Positions 1-7,545 are shown, counted from the first letter of the stretch. The stretch is 64,000 bases of DNA from JAGOTP01 sp964567995 (GCA_964567995.1 CAZMOB010000001.1:62001-126000), one strand, 5' to 3'. Made by a program: numbers and translations. The notes: generated by a model not told the origin, from the letters alone.

Positions 1-1
1 G

Positions 2-163
2 CATGGTCGTCATGCTCTTGCCGATTCTGAGATCAGGGAGATCCTGTCATGTTCTGCCGATCCACAGGAGGCGGCGGACGCGCTCGTCGCGGCCGCCATC
101 GCCAAGGATCCAGTGCATGCAGACAATGCCACGGCGATCGTGATCGACTTTGTGTCTTCGTAA
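2..163 (+). CDS. C-terminal fragment of a PP2C-type protein phosphatase (cut by window start)
   Basis: The window opens inside this gene; 53 codons remain before the TAA at 161. The tail reads ...HADNATAIVIDF, which fits the D-N-x-T metal-binding strand that closes PP2C-family Ser/Thr phosphatase domains, and the preceding alanine-rich helix (EAADALVAAAIAKD) fits the helix before it. The base composition is GC-rich compared with the next gene, and a layered hairpin follows at once, as for the other orphan cassettes in this window. The catalytic N-terminal part lies outside the window, so the assignment rests on one motif. Confidence 0.5.
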   Translation, partial: HGRHALADSEIREILSCSADPQEAADALVAAAIAKDPVHADNATAIVIDFVSS

Positions 164-189
164 CTACCCGTAAGACGGCAAAACTTAAA

Positions 190-247
190 CCCACCGCGAC
201 AAGAGTACCCGCTGTACTCGCCGTCGCGGTGGGTGCTCTTATTCTTT
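190..247 (+). terminator. Rho-independent terminator with layered stem
   Basis: The arms at 190-200 and 223-233 are perfect 11-bp complements. A second stem (GAGTAC/GTACTC) lies inside the loop, and a T-rich tail follows. It closes the PP2C fragment. Confidence 0.85.
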
Positions 248-764
248 AGGCCAAGTCCTGCAATGGCATGCCGCCAATATAGTCGGCTTTGCCAAGATTC
301 ATGCCTTCTTTGCGGAGCAGCGCATACGCTGTGGTTAGATGAAAGAAGAAGTTGGGCAAAACGTATTCACGAGTGTAATCGAACCCGGTCATGAATTTCC
401 CTGGAAAGTAGGGCAGGGTAACTTGTCGTGTGGCGGCGGCTTCGAATGCGGTTTCAGGAATAGTGTTGATAAAGCTGAGCGTCTTTGCGATGCGCTCACG
501 TAATTCGCTCAAACTCTTTTCGTCATCTGCATGCGTAGGTACTTCTGTGCCCGACAAACGACCAGCTGCGCCTTTTGCGTTGTCACATACGATTTGCACC
601 TGTTTTTTGAAGGGGAACATGTCTGGGGCGAGCTGCAGGTTGAGCAGCTCGTCTTCGGCCAGCCCTTTTTCTTTCAAGAACGCTTCTGTTTTGACGAGGA
701 TACCATCGAGAGCGGTAAGTGATTTAACGAACACGGGTATAGTAAACGAGTAGAGAGGGTTCAT
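246..764 (-). CDS. DUF1993 family protein
   Basis: The 172-aa product matches the DUF1993 family over its whole length. Diagnostic pieces are the N-terminal MNPLYSFTIPVFVKSL, a central LAPDMFPFKKQVQ, and the C-terminal LPYFPGKFMTGFDYTRE followed by LPNFFFHLTTAYALLR. The family is a helical bundle related to DinB-like folds, and its biochemical role is unknown. No Shine-Dalgarno is visible before the ATG at 764. It converges on the PP2C terminator and its stop lies inside that terminator's T-rich tail. Family confidence is high; function is not known. Confidence 0.85.
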   Translation of the reverse strand: MNPLYSFTIPVFVKSLTALDGILVKTEAFLKEKGLAEDELLNLQLAPDMFPFKKQVQIVCDNAKGAAGRLSGTEVPTHADDEKSLSELRERIAKTLSFINTIPETAFEAAATRQVTLPYFPGKFMTGFDYTREYVLPNFFFHLTTAYALLRKEGMNLGKADYIGGMPLQDLA

Positions 765-800
765 AGTCGATGTAGAATAACAGGTGGTTTCCTGTTTGTA

Positions 801-1199
801 TTAGGCCGCGTTTGTATCTGCTTGATGCAGGCCAAAGGTGTTACCTTCGGTATCAATGAAGTACCCTTGCCAGGCCATGCCTTTCAGCGCGAATTTCGGC
901 ATGGCTTCTTTACCCCCAGCAGCGAGAATCTTCTTCGCGATGTCATCGTAAGAGTCGACGGTAATCGTGCAAACGTAAGCAGTCGCCGTTTGGCTTGGGG
1001 CAGACACTGGGCAGGGGCGGCGGATGATCCCACCATTAATCCCTCCGGCTTCTTCACGTTCGCCTGTCATGACCATCCAATATTCCATCTGTCCACCGTC
1101 CCATTTTTCAATCTTCCACCCGAAGATGGAGTTGTAAAACTCACCACAACGTTCTGGATTGTCCGCATGAATTTCGAAGTGAGCGACACGATTTGGCAT
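801..1199 (-). CDS. VOC (glyoxalase/bleomycin-resistance) family protein
   Basis: The 132-aa product is a single vicinal-oxygen-chelate module pair. The start RVAHFEIHADNPERCGEFY and the later FGWKIEKW are typical of VOC proteins of the YdcJ/PhnB-like group, and the C-terminal strand YFIDTEGNTFGLHQ carries the usual metal-ligand Glu region. Substrate cannot be told from sequence; the family includes glyoxalases, dioxygenases and resistance proteins. It shares its strand with the upstream patatin gene, but 127 bp containing two small palindromes separate them, so it probably has its own promoter. Confidence 0.85.
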   Translation of the reverse strand: MPNRVAHFEIHADNPERCGEFYNSIFGWKIEKWDGGQMEYWMVMTGEREEAGGINGGIIRRPCPVSAPSQTATAYVCTITVDSYDDIAKKILAAGGKEAMPKFALKGMAWQGYFIDTEGNTFGLHQADTNAA

Positions 1200-1231
1200 A
1201 GATGGATGTACTTATGAGATAAAGACACTGT

Positions 1232-1266
1232 GTAGGATAACCTACCGTACGGAAAACATTCCGTAC
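1232..1266 (-). promoter_or_regulatory. Two adjacent palindromes upstream of the VOC gene
   Basis: GTAGG-ataa-CCTAC (1232-1245) is followed at once by GTACGGAA-aaca-TTCCGTAC (1247-1266). Both lie 33-67 bp upstream of the VOC start. No T-run follows either, so an operator or leader structure is more likely than a terminator. The regulator is unknown. Confidence 0.4.
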
Positions 1267-1326
1267 AGCTTTTTAGAGCATACGAAGGGTTGGATGTCTT
1301 TCAGGTAAATGCGGATTTGTTTGTTT

Positions 1327-2142
1327 TTAAGGCCGTGCTAGAAGTTCCTGAAGCACAGGGATCTGTTTTTCCATTTCTGCTTCTCCTAATGCGACAATCT
1401 GTGGACCAACGTCTTTTCTGAAGTACTGACCCCAGCCAGCATGCGCCTCGACCGGTGGTTCGATAATGAGATCGGCTGAATGAATACAGTTATTTGCGAG
1501 ATAGTAGCGCATGATCTCAATGGTACGGTTAGCAACGGCAAGCATCCCAAGTCCTTTGTTAGGTATTTCTGAATCGGCTGGAATCCGGTCTAGACTGACA
1601 GCGATCACGATATCTGCTCCCATGCGTTTGACGACATCGCTTGGAACCGGATCGGTGACACCGCCGTCGATGAGTACGCGTCCGTGGTGTGATACCGGCT
1701 TGAACAGGCCAGGGATGGCCATACTGGCTTGTACAGCTGGGACGAGCGCCGCACTTGAAAAGACAACAGATTCTCGTTTATAGAGATCGGTCGCAATGAC
1801 AGACAGTGGGATCTTGGTCTCTTCGAAGGATGCATCTTCTAACCATTCAGTCAGCAGTTTTCGTGTACGCACGCCACCAATAAACCCTCCTCTCAATGAA
1901 GGTTCTAGGAGAATGCGCAATTTTTCCTCCTTTTTATTGACCGTAAACTCTTCCAATCGTTCGATATCTTGAAAAAGTGCGTAGTGTGCTCCAACCCATG
2001 CCCCGATACTCGACCCAGCGATGAAATCGATCGGAATATTGTATTTTAACAACGTCTTGATGACGCCAACATGCGCTAACCCGCGGACGCCACCGCTGCC
2101 CAATGCTAGGCCTACCGTTTTGCGAGCATTTGAATGATCCAT
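1327..2142 (-). CDS. Patatin-like phospholipase (RssA-type)
   Basis: The 271-aa protein has the patatin hydrolase layout: an oxyanion-hole glycine-rich loop (LGSGGVRGLAHVGV, residues 14-27), the nucleophile elbow G-S-S-I-G at 43-47 (Ser45), and the catalytic Asp in IDGG near residue 160. Patatin family enzymes are Ser-Asp dyad lipid acyl hydrolases. It lacks a signal peptide, so it probably acts in the cytoplasm or at the inner face of the membrane. Length fits the short bacterial RssA/YchK-like group. The divergent HIT gene starts 58 bp away. The lipid substrate is unknown. Confidence 0.9.
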   Translation of the reverse strand: MDHSNARKTVGLALGSGGVRGLAHVGVIKTLLKYNIPIDFIAGSSIGAWVGAHYALFQDIERLEEFTVNKKEEKLRILLEPSLRGGFIGGVRTRKLLTEWLEDASFEETKIPLSVIATDLYKRESVVFSSAALVPAVQASMAIPGLFKPVSHHGRVLIDGGVTDPVPSDVVKRMGADIVIAVSLDRIPADSEIPNKGLGMLAVANRTIEIMRYYLANNCIHSADLIIEPPVEAHAGWGQYFRKDVGPQIVALGEAEMEKQIPVLQELLARP

Positions 2143-2199
2143 ACTCTCTAGCTTAGCTCGCTAACAGCCTGAAGAAAAGCCCCGTGCTATACTTTTAGT

Positions 2200-2643
2200 A
2201 TGAACATGTCGACCAAAGCTTGTGCTTTTTGCGATCTAGAAGCCCTACGTCCTCAACTGATTCAAGAGACGGATCAAGTGATCGTGATTCATGCACGGCG
2301 TCCACTGGCCCCTGGTCATATGATGGTTATCCCGAAGCGTCACCAGCCTGATTTTCTAGCACTGACACAAGAAGAGGGGATCGCATTAGTTCATCTTGTA
2401 CAACGATATTCAAAAGTCTTACAGGGAACCTTTTCTAGTGCTGGATTGAATATCTTTTCGAATATTGGTGCGGCAGCCGGTCAGACGATTCCACATTTGC
2501 ACATCCATTTGCTGCCACGGTATGTGAATGAGGTACAGAGTCCCTTTCAAATTCTTCAAACGCCGGAACTGTATCAAAAACTAGAACGATTATCACCAGA
2601 AGAGTTGAAGCGAGAGATTGAGAAGATTCAGGCGGTCCTCTGA
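2200..2643 (+). CDS. HIT family nucleotide hydrolase/transferase
   Basis: The 147-aa product has the HIT signature HLHIHLLPR near residues 98-106; the middle histidine is the AMP-binding nucleophile. The N-terminal half has the usual VIHARRPLAPGHMMVIPKRH strand-turn. An N-terminal C-x-x-C (CAFC) is compatible with a zinc site. An extended -10 (TGC TATACT, -10 at 2188-2193) ends 6 nt before the ATG, so the mRNA is probably leaderless and starts at the first Met rather than the one at 2206. A second HIT protein is encoded at 18197-18667. Confidence 0.92.
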   Translation: MNMSTKACAFCDLEALRPQLIQETDQVIVIHARRPLAPGHMMVIPKRHQPDFLALTQEEGIALVHLVQRYSKVLQGTFSSAGLNIFSNIGAAAGQTIPHLHIHLLPRYVNEVQSPFQILQTPELYQKLERLSPEELKREIEKIQAVL

Positions 2644-2654
2644 GGGACGCACAA

Positions 2655-2690
2655 CAAAACACTGGAAGATTGATCTTCCAGTGTTTTGTA
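2655..2690 (+). terminator. Rho-independent terminator after the HIT gene
   Basis: A nearly perfect palindrome: CAAAACACTGGAAGAT is followed by its reverse complement with almost no loop, then a short T-rich stretch. It is symmetrical, so it can also stop transcription from the minus strand. Confidence 0.85.
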
Positions 2691-2701
2691 TATTTCAAGA
2701 A

Positions 2702-2764
2702 CTATTTCTTCTTGTTCTTCTTTGGTTTTTTGACTTCCTTGCGGGCGGATGTGCCTTTGGCCAT
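2702..2764 (-). CDS. 20-aa basic microprotein (MAKG...KKPKK type)
   Basis: The reading frame encodes MAKGTSARKEVKKPKKNKKK (20 aa) and ends at TAG. Very short, highly basic proteins that start MAKG/MAKSQ and contain a KKPKK block occur in many bacteria next to unrelated genes; their function is unknown, nucleic-acid binding being a natural guess. A TATACT box lies about 40 nt upstream on this strand, but no Shine-Dalgarno is seen. It is too short to be certain. Confidence 0.45.
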   Translation of the reverse strand: MAKGTSARKEVKKPKKNKKK

Positions 2765-2827
2765 ATAAGGAGAAAGATCAGGATGAGTAAAGAACCTACC
2801 GCCGTAGTATACACGTATTTCGTCTGA

Positions 2828-2871
2828 AAATGCGACACCCACCTCCGGCGAGTGGTGTGCCGCGGTGGGTG
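2828..2871 (-). terminator. Terminator of the 3253- membrane-protein gene
   Basis: CACCCACC at 2836-2843 pairs with GGTGGGTG at 2864-2871. The loop holds further G/C-rich pairing, and TTTT follows on the minus strand. Confidence 0.75.
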
Positions 2872-2902
2872 TGAGTGTATTGCTGCCGGATCTAAAGATG
2901 AT

Positions 2903-3253
2903 TCAGGACCTCCTGTACTCCTTGCGGAGGTAGAGGATGGTCGTCACGACGATGCCGATCAGGAGTTGACTGTACCAGAGGTAGCCGATCAACTCAGCCA
3001 CGATGACGAGCAGCACCCACTGGTCCCGAAGGACCGATCGGACGGCGAGTCGCCACTGCCTCGGCTCACTCGCTTGGGATGCGACCTCCAGCTCGTAGGC
3101 CAGGCGCACGGTCGCCAGGGCGAAGATGAGGTAGATGGCACATCGAGCCGGGAGTGGCTCGTTCTTGAACAGTGCCACTGTCACGGTCAGGGCGAAGAGC
3201 GCCAGGTTGAACTCGCGACGGGTTCCGATGCGGTTTTCAATCGTCTTTTGCAT
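2903..3253 (-). CDS. Small multi-pass membrane protein, GC-rich orphan
   Basis: The 116-aa product begins MQKTIENRIGTRREF and has about four hydrophobic segments (roughly residues 17-32, 37-55, 75-95 and 95-108), with a basic C-terminus (LRKEYRRS). I chose the ATG at 3253 because AAGGAGG sits 9 nt before it; an upstream in-frame ATG at 3277 has no such site. I do not recognise the family. Composition is more GC-rich than the neighbouring DUF1232 gene. It stands alone between its own promoter (3291-3319) and its own terminator (2828-2871), like the other cassette genes of this window. Confidence 0.7.
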   Translation of the reverse strand: MQKTIENRIGTRREFNLALFALTVTVALFKNEPLPARCAIYLIFALATVRLAYELEVASQASEPRQWRLAVRSVLRDQWVLLVIVAELIGYLWYSQLLIGIVVTTILYLRKEYRRS

Positions 3254-3290
3254 GGGGTTGCGCCTCCTTGGCGCCAAAAGGACCGACGCG

Positions 3291-3319
3291 AGAGTACGTC
3301 AGGTCTAGGAAAAAGTAAA
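3291..3319 (-). promoter_or_regulatory. Candidate sigma70 promoter for the 3253- gene
   Basis: On the minus strand TTTACT (3314-3319) and TACTCT (3291-3296) are 17 bp apart, with the Shine-Dalgarno and ATG about 35 bp downstream. Confidence 0.45.
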
Positions 3320-3329
3320 TATCTAAATG

Positions 3330-3584
3330 TTACCTCTTATCATCCATCTCTTTTGGGGGAATATAGTTTGCCGCTGTCCGCGATACGTACCAAATCGCTA
3401 GTCCTCCCAAACCGATATCATCCAACCACCCTAAGAAAGGGATCAAATCCGGAGCCAAATCTACAGGCCAAATCAAATAGAGAACGGCGACGGCGAGCAG
3501 GGCTTTTGGTTTCCAGTCGGTACGTTTGTCCCTAAGGAAAAGGTAAATGTTTTTCCAATGCGGGATGAGGCGTTGATTGGGCAT
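3330..3584 (-). CDS. DUF1232 (YkvA-like) membrane protein
   Basis: The 84-aa product matches the DUF1232 family: the core YLIWPVDLAPDLIPFLGWLDD followed by GLGGLAIWYVSR is diagnostic (P-x-D-x-x-P-D-x-I-P). The family comprises small proteins with one or two membrane-associated helices; the role is unknown. It ends just before the GC-rich cassette and starts 8 bp after the stop of the 3592-4332 gene, so it may be the last gene of that minus-strand operon. Confidence 0.85.
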   Translation of the reverse strand: MPNQRLIPHWKNIYLFLRDKRTDWKPKALLAVAVLYLIWPVDLAPDLIPFLGWLDDIGLGGLAIWYVSRTAANYIPPKEMDDKR

Positions 3585-3591
3585 AGCAGAG

Positions 3592-4332
3592 TTAAGCCGT
3601 TTTCTCGAAGAATCGATCCTTCAAAAAATGCGTAAACTGTTTCATTTCGAGTTGTTCGGTGGCAAGAACTTGTTCGTAATGTTCGATTTCAGATTCCTGA
3701 AATTTTATCGGATTTTCTGTTACGAATGTTACCTTGAAACCGCCTGCAATACCTATAGGTTCAACGGTGAGCCTTCTTTCTCTTGGTATCTCGCGACCTT
3801 GGTAAAATTGCTCAAGCAAATGTAAGAGAGCGGCTTGGAGCGCTTCATTCTGTTCGTGGATTCTTGTGTATTCTTCTGTTTCTGCGACTGAGTTGGTGTT
3901 GATGTATTCCCAATAAGCGGACCAAGCATCGTTATCTTCGTGAATCTTTGTCGGATCAACTCCATATTTCTCTCCGATGGATTTTTTGATAGCCGACTCA
4001 TCGACAAACCGTTCGGCTGGCTCGTCAAATTCGATCATAACGTACGGGCAAAGCTTCAGAATATCTCCAAATCGCTCGTCGATATGTCCCTCGCATGAGC
4101 TACAAGGAGGAAACCCGTTTAGGGAAAGTGCGGCGACCGTTTCTTTTATCCCTGGATCGATCGGCATGCCTAATCCATCAACAATCCCATCTAATTGTGC
4201 CATGGTCTTGTTCCATAACGTCCATCTCTCCCGTTCTTTGGGAGTTTCTAGGAGGGTTTCTATAATTTTTTCCATACGAAATTGAGCATACACCTTTAGT
4301 GGATTGTTGTTGAATTGATTGAATTCCTTCAA
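3592..4332 (-). CDS. Conserved hypothetical protein with SCEGH motif
   Basis: The 246-aa soluble protein has no family I can name. A central segment reads SLNGFPPCSSCEGHID, where the S-C-E-G-H patch with a nearby C-x-x-C could bind metal or form an active site, followed by a charged region and an amphipathic helix rich in Glu/Gln (residues 150-180). Its ATG overlaps the stop of the upstream gene (4329-5189) by four bases, so the two are translationally coupled. Coupling to a pyrophosphatase-like fusion hints at a common task, but that is inference. Confidence 0.75.
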   Translation of the reverse strand: MKEFNQFNNNPLKVYAQFRMEKIIETLLETPKERERWTLWNKTMAQLDGIVDGLGMPIDPGIKETVAALSLNGFPPCSSCEGHIDERFGDILKLCPYVMIEFDEPAERFVDESAIKKSIGEKYGVDPTKIHEDNDAWSAYWEYINTNSVAETEEYTRIHEQNEALQAALLHLLEQFYQGREIPRERRLTVEPIGIAGGFKVTFVTENPIKFQESEIEHYEQVLATEQLEMKQFTHFLKDRFFEKTA

Positions 4333-5189
4333 CTTGCCGATGTGCGAATAATCTCTGATTCAAAAAATTGCTCTTGGAAGAAGGTCTCTTTTCTTATCTC
4401 CTCATCATCGGGCCAGTTTGTTGATTCTTTAGGAATAACAATTAATTTGTCATCATTGTCCATCGTTCGATGAATCACAGCGATACATTTCCCACGAAAC
4501 GTTTTTAGTGATTCTTGTACGCCAAGAACGTATGCATCTACTCCTTCGCCATCCGGTGCTTTTGTCTGAGGAATATAGCCGTAATTGATGGGATAGGTCC
4601 AGTTATACTTTGGATGAGTGCTTCCAAGTGGACGGTCGATTACGACATCAACAATATTACCTAGATAATTCGTGGCGTACTCCATGGTCCGTACCTTCTC
4701 TAAGTAGTCGTTCAGTACTTTGAAAAACGTCCCATTTTTACGAAGATCTTCAGCTGTAGCTTCAGGTGTGCACGCCTTCATAAACTCCTCACTCTCCTCT
4801 GGAGATAGTGTTTTATAGGCGGGAACACCGACTTGAGTTCCTGAAAACGGTTCGGACCAGATGCCGACAGAGAGTATCGAGGCTAAACTGGGATCCCACG
4901 AAGCATCTAATATTACCCAGTCTGTATTAAGCTTGATTTCGAGATAGAGATGACTGCAGTCATCTTCATGAGGAACTGTTTGAAGATAGTTGGGCAACGA
5001 AATATCAGACCAGCGAAACCAGCAAATTCTCCAACGTACCGGAATTCCGAGAGATTCCAGGGCCTCTCTTAATCGAATATGTTTTCCTGCGCAGCAATTG
5101 TCTGTTTCTTGAGATGACAAAGGGATACGAAAGGGCGTGTCGCGCTCTTTTAAAAATGCTTGTTGAGCTCCGCTCGGAAAGACTGACAT
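4329..5189 (-). CDS. Transglutaminase-like / inorganic-pyrophosphatase-like fusion
   Basis: The 286-aa protein has two parts. Residues 1-165 look like a transglutaminase-like thiol domain: Cys in TDNCCAGKH, His in DCSHLYLEI and Asp in VILDASWDP give the Cys-His-Asp order. Residues 168-286 resemble a small family-I inorganic pyrophosphatase: VDVVIDRPLGSTHPKY, then INYGYIPQTKAPDGEG and VDAYVLGV, then a CIAVIHR strand. A Met at the boundary (MEYATNYLGN) could be an internal start. The pyrophosphatase part is short (about 120 aa against about 175 in soluble PPases). The gene is coupled to the next one by an ATGA overlap. I do not know of a described enzyme with this pairing. Confidence 0.75.
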   Translation of the reverse strand: MSVFPSGAQQAFLKERDTPFRIPLSSQETDNCCAGKHIRLREALESLGIPVRWRICWFRWSDISLPNYLQTVPHEDDCSHLYLEIKLNTDWVILDASWDPSLASILSVGIWSEPFSGTQVGVPAYKTLSPEESEEFMKACTPEATAEDLRKNGTFFKVLNDYLEKVRTMEYATNYLGNIVDVVIDRPLGSTHPKYNWTYPINYGYIPQTKAPDGEGVDAYVLGVQESLKTFRGKCIAVIHRTMDNDDKLIVIPKESTNWPDDEEIRKETFFQEQFFESEIIRTSAS

Positions 5190-5272
5190 AAAGTTTTATT
5201 CAGAAGGTCTAAAATCTCTGTAAGCATGACATCCGCTTTCTTTGATATCAAGGAGTCAAAGGTTCTTTTGCG

Positions 5273-5300
5273 TTGACAAACGGGGCCCGTCTAGTATAAT
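5273..5300 (+). promoter_or_regulatory. Consensus sigma70 promoter
   Basis: TTGACA (5273-5278), a 16-bp spacer and TATAAT (5295-5300) match both consensus boxes exactly. The leader to the ATG at 5344 is short and carries AAGGAG. Confidence 0.9.
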
Positions 5301-5343
5301 AAAGTGTTCCTTATAAACCAGATTCTCTATAAGGAGAGGGATC

Positions 5344-6063
5344 ATGAGAGCACTGGAACAAGCGATTCGAATTCTCACGCTTCTCAACAAGACTCAGTGG
5401 AATGAGGAAGCGATCGAGCGTTTCATCAAGCGTTTACCGCTGATCATCGAGCTCGAGTCCACGCGTGATCGCGAACCTGTACCTGCTGCGAATGCTGTTA
5501 GTGTAGCTGTAGCTCCGGGTTCCGTGGGAAGTATCCAACTGCGGATCTTCGCCTCTCGTAAAACGGTTATGATCGAACGGCGAGACGATGGCGTGCTTCG
5601 AGCTACAGCCTCCTTTATCCAGGATGAACTTAATAGTGAATGGAGGCCGATTCTGGGTATAGGTGATGCCAGAAGTGCAGGATTCAGGACAGATCGAGCA
5701 CTGGCTCTCATTATCCATGCAGCTGCTCATGGAGTCTATAATGCATCTCGTTCCGAGGGTGATAAGCCTTCTCGGGCCACAGTCCAGAGCCTCAAAAACT
5801 ACTGTTCCTGGTCTGAGAGAGGGCATGGGGATAACGGGGCAGCTGTGAATAAATGGGGATCGCCGCACCGACATCCAAATGGGATTATCAGATCCAGAGC
5901 GGGTAATCCCAAGGTGAAAGGTTCGATGACTTCATTCTGGTTCCTTCCGAACGTAACGTGTACCTTCGATGATAGGTGCCCTCTAAAGAGCGAGGGAATG
6001 GATCCCGATCAAGCCGCTCTAGCTTGGATGAAACAGTACATTCCCTGGTACGTTCGCACATAA
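5344..6063 (+). CDS. Orphan protein of unknown function, 239 aa
   Basis: The protein starts MRALEQAIRILTLLNK after a clear AAGGAG. It has no signal peptide or membrane segment. The N-terminal 40 residues are helical, residues 50-130 look like mixed strand and helix, and the C-terminal half is rich in Gly, His, Trp and Pro (GHGDNGAAVNKWGSPHRHPN; CTFDDRCP). I do not recognise a domain. It has a perfect consensus promoter and its own terminators, which is unlike its native neighbours, and belongs to the interspersed orphan-gene class. The gene is intact. Confidence 0.65.
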   Translation: MRALEQAIRILTLLNKTQWNEEAIERFIKRLPLIIELESTRDREPVPAANAVSVAVAPGSVGSIQLRIFASRKTVMIERRDDGVLRATASFIQDELNSEWRPILGIGDARSAGFRTDRALALIIHAAAHGVYNASRSEGDKPSRATVQSLKNYCSWSERGHGDNGAAVNKWGSPHRHPNGIIRSRAGNPKVKGSMTSFWFLPNVTCTFDDRCPLKSEGMDPDQAALAWMKQYIPWYVRT

Positions 6064-6073
6064 ACTTCTTCAT

Positions 6074-6106
6074 CCGCTGTTGAGAAAGGAGAGATCAAAA
6101 CAGCGG
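6074..6106 (+). terminator. Hairpin closing the 5344 gene
   Basis: CCGCTGTT (6074-6081) pairs with AACAGCGG (6099-6106) over a 17-nt loop. There is no T-run of its own; a second hairpin follows at 6111. Confidence 0.5.
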
Positions 6107-6110
6107 AATA

Positions 6111-6144
6111 CAAAAACCACTCAGAAAACACTGGGTGGTTTTTG
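6111..6144. terminator. Bidirectional terminator between convergent genes
   Basis: CAAAAACCAC (6111-6120) pairs with GTGGTTTTTG (6135-6144), giving T-runs in both directions between the 5344+ and 6447- genes. Confidence 0.8.
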
Positions 6145-6159
6145 TGTCGTATTGAGCGT

Positions 6160-6447
6160 CTAAAACAAATTTGGCCCATCGAACTTAATTGGATCTGTTG
6201 GGCTGACGATATAGAAGACATGCGTACAACTCGTTCCGATTCCGCGAACGATCTCCGGATGATCTTGCCAAAGACGAGCGAACTCCTTTGTTTGGGCATT
6301 TGTAATGAGATTAATCACGGCTACTTCCTTTTGAGGGGTTGAAATTGTTGTTGGATCTCCCGTTTCTGTGAAAAGATGAGTAAAATGCTCGGTAACGGCC
6401 TCTAAAAACTGCTCTTTTTGAAACAGACTAGGTGTTAGCTTTTTCAT
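6160..6447 (-). CDS. Hypothetical protein, 95 aa
   Basis: A small soluble protein starting MKKLTPSLFQKEQFLEAV. It has a short helical N-terminus and several strand-like stretches (EVAVINLIT; THVFYIVSP). No motif is recognised. It lies downstream of the phosphotransferase and a 26-aa membrane peptide on the same strand, separated by about 80 bp, and ends at a shared terminator. Coding is supported by its length relative to neighbours and by position, not by homology. Confidence 0.5.
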   Translation of the reverse strand: MKKLTPSLFQKEQFLEAVTEHFTHLFTETGDPTTISTPQKEVAVINLITNAQTKEFARLWQDHPEIVRGIGTSCTHVFYIVSPTDPIKFDGPNLF

Positions 6448-6524
6448 AGAGGAATCGCTTCTTCCGGAGTGATTCCTTGTTTGGGACAGATTTGGGTTGC
6501 GGAAGCGATGTGCGACCAGATGAG

Positions 6525-6605
6525 CTACGCGGAGACGAGCACCACTACACAGCCGATAAAAACTAGAAAGAGAATGATACCGGTTCGAGACGATGGTTTT
6601 CTCAT
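6525..6605 (-). CDS. 26-aa single-pass membrane microprotein
   Basis: The frame encodes a basic N-terminus (MRKPSSRTG) followed by an uninterrupted hydrophobic helix (IILFLVFIGCVVVLVSA) and a TAG. Its ATG lies four bases after the stop of the phosphotransferase gene, so it would be translated from the same mRNA. The charge-then-helix layout is typical of bacterial membrane microproteins. No homologue is recognised, and the ORF is short, so confidence is limited. Confidence 0.45.
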   Translation of the reverse strand: MRKPSSRTGIILFLVFIGCVVVLVSA

Positions 6606-6609
6606 AGAT

Positions 6610-7545
6610 TTAACGTAAATGAGAATGAGCTACGAGTAAATGTGCTTCCAATTTCAAGATCTGTTCCCATTCCTCGTCGAAATCTTCGAGCAGGATTTGA
6701 TCGCTTCCTCGAAAACCATTGACCAAGTGAATGAGAGGAAATAGAGCCGTCCGTTCCTCTTCATTCAATGGTCTGATCGTTTCGTATGACTCGATGAATC
6801 GAGTGGCTAGTTCCAGGTTGCTTTCTTGTAATGAGATATGCCACGCACTTGTTGCAACGTCCAGAACGAGCCAATGGTATTCCGTATCATCGAAATCAAG
6901 TAGACCTGTGAGAGTACCGTCTTTCCAAAGGAGGTTTGTCCGAATGAAGTCCCCATGGATGTGAGAAGAGGGGAGATGAATTGCCTGAATCTCAAGCGTC
7001 TCAAAAGTTCGAATAAAAGTTTGAATATCTGGTCGGTGTGGCATCGTCTGCCGAATTTTTTTACAACGGTCTTCCTGTAAAGAGATAGGACTATTATGCG
7101 TTTGACTGCACTGATAGGCGAGGCTTTGTACGTGCAACTCGGCGAGAGCTTTTCCCATTTGAATGACCATCTGTTCTGTGTAGGCGGGTGGATGTTCTCC
7201 CGGTTTATGCTCCATGAATACGCTCTGCCAAAGAGCTCCACGCAGAATCGTTTCTGCGAAGAGGTGGCCATCTGTCGTTGGATAAATCTTTGGAATCAAA
7301 GAATTCACTCGTGATTGGGAATCCATATATTCCAACTCCTCACGGATTTCAGATACGCTCTTGCGATCTTGACGATAAATCCGCAAGACGCCCTTTCGTG
7401 AGGGTTCGGTGATAAAAATGGTCCGATTCTCGATGCCGTGTTTTGCTTCTTGAAACGAAAAGGAAGAAATGCCCCATGCCTGTAAGAGGCTGGCGAGCAG
7501 TGCGGACTCCAGAGGGAATTGATCGGTCACATTGAGCTTTATCAT
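6610..7545 (-). CDS. Aminoglycoside/choline-kinase-like phosphotransferase
   Basis: The 311-aa protein has the APH fold signatures: catalytic loop HIHGDFIRTNLLW (H-G-D-x-x-x-x-N) followed by the metal-binding GLLDFDDTEYH. The N-terminal lobe has a glycine-poor nucleotide loop and ENRTIFITEP. The overall length and the D-F-D-D pattern resemble the homoserine-kinase-II (ThrB2-like) branch, but the substrate cannot be deduced. A probably co-transcribed 26-aa membrane peptide follows. A second, different APH-like gene lies at 44271-45197. Confidence 0.85.
   Translation of the reverse strand: MIKLNVTDQFPLESALLASLLQAWGISSFSFQEAKHGIENRTIFITEPSRKGVLRIYRQDRKSVSEIREELEYMDSQSRVNSLIPKIYPTTDGHLFAETILRGALWQSVFMEHKPGEHPPAYTEQMVIQMGKALAELHVQSLAYQCSQTHNSPISLQEDRCKKIRQTMPHRPDIQTFIRTFETLEIQAIHLPSSHIHGDFIRTNLLWKDGTLTGLLDFDDTEYHWLVLDVATSAWHISLQESNLELATRFIESYETIRPLNEEERTALFPLIHLVNGFRGSDQILLEDFDEEWEQILKLEAHLLVAHSHLR

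Noticed and set aside
2852..3535. 227-aa plus-strand frame opposite the 3253- and DUF1232 genes
   Set aside because: It is antisense to two genes with recognisable hydrophobic or family sequence; its own product is charged and shows no family-like sequence.
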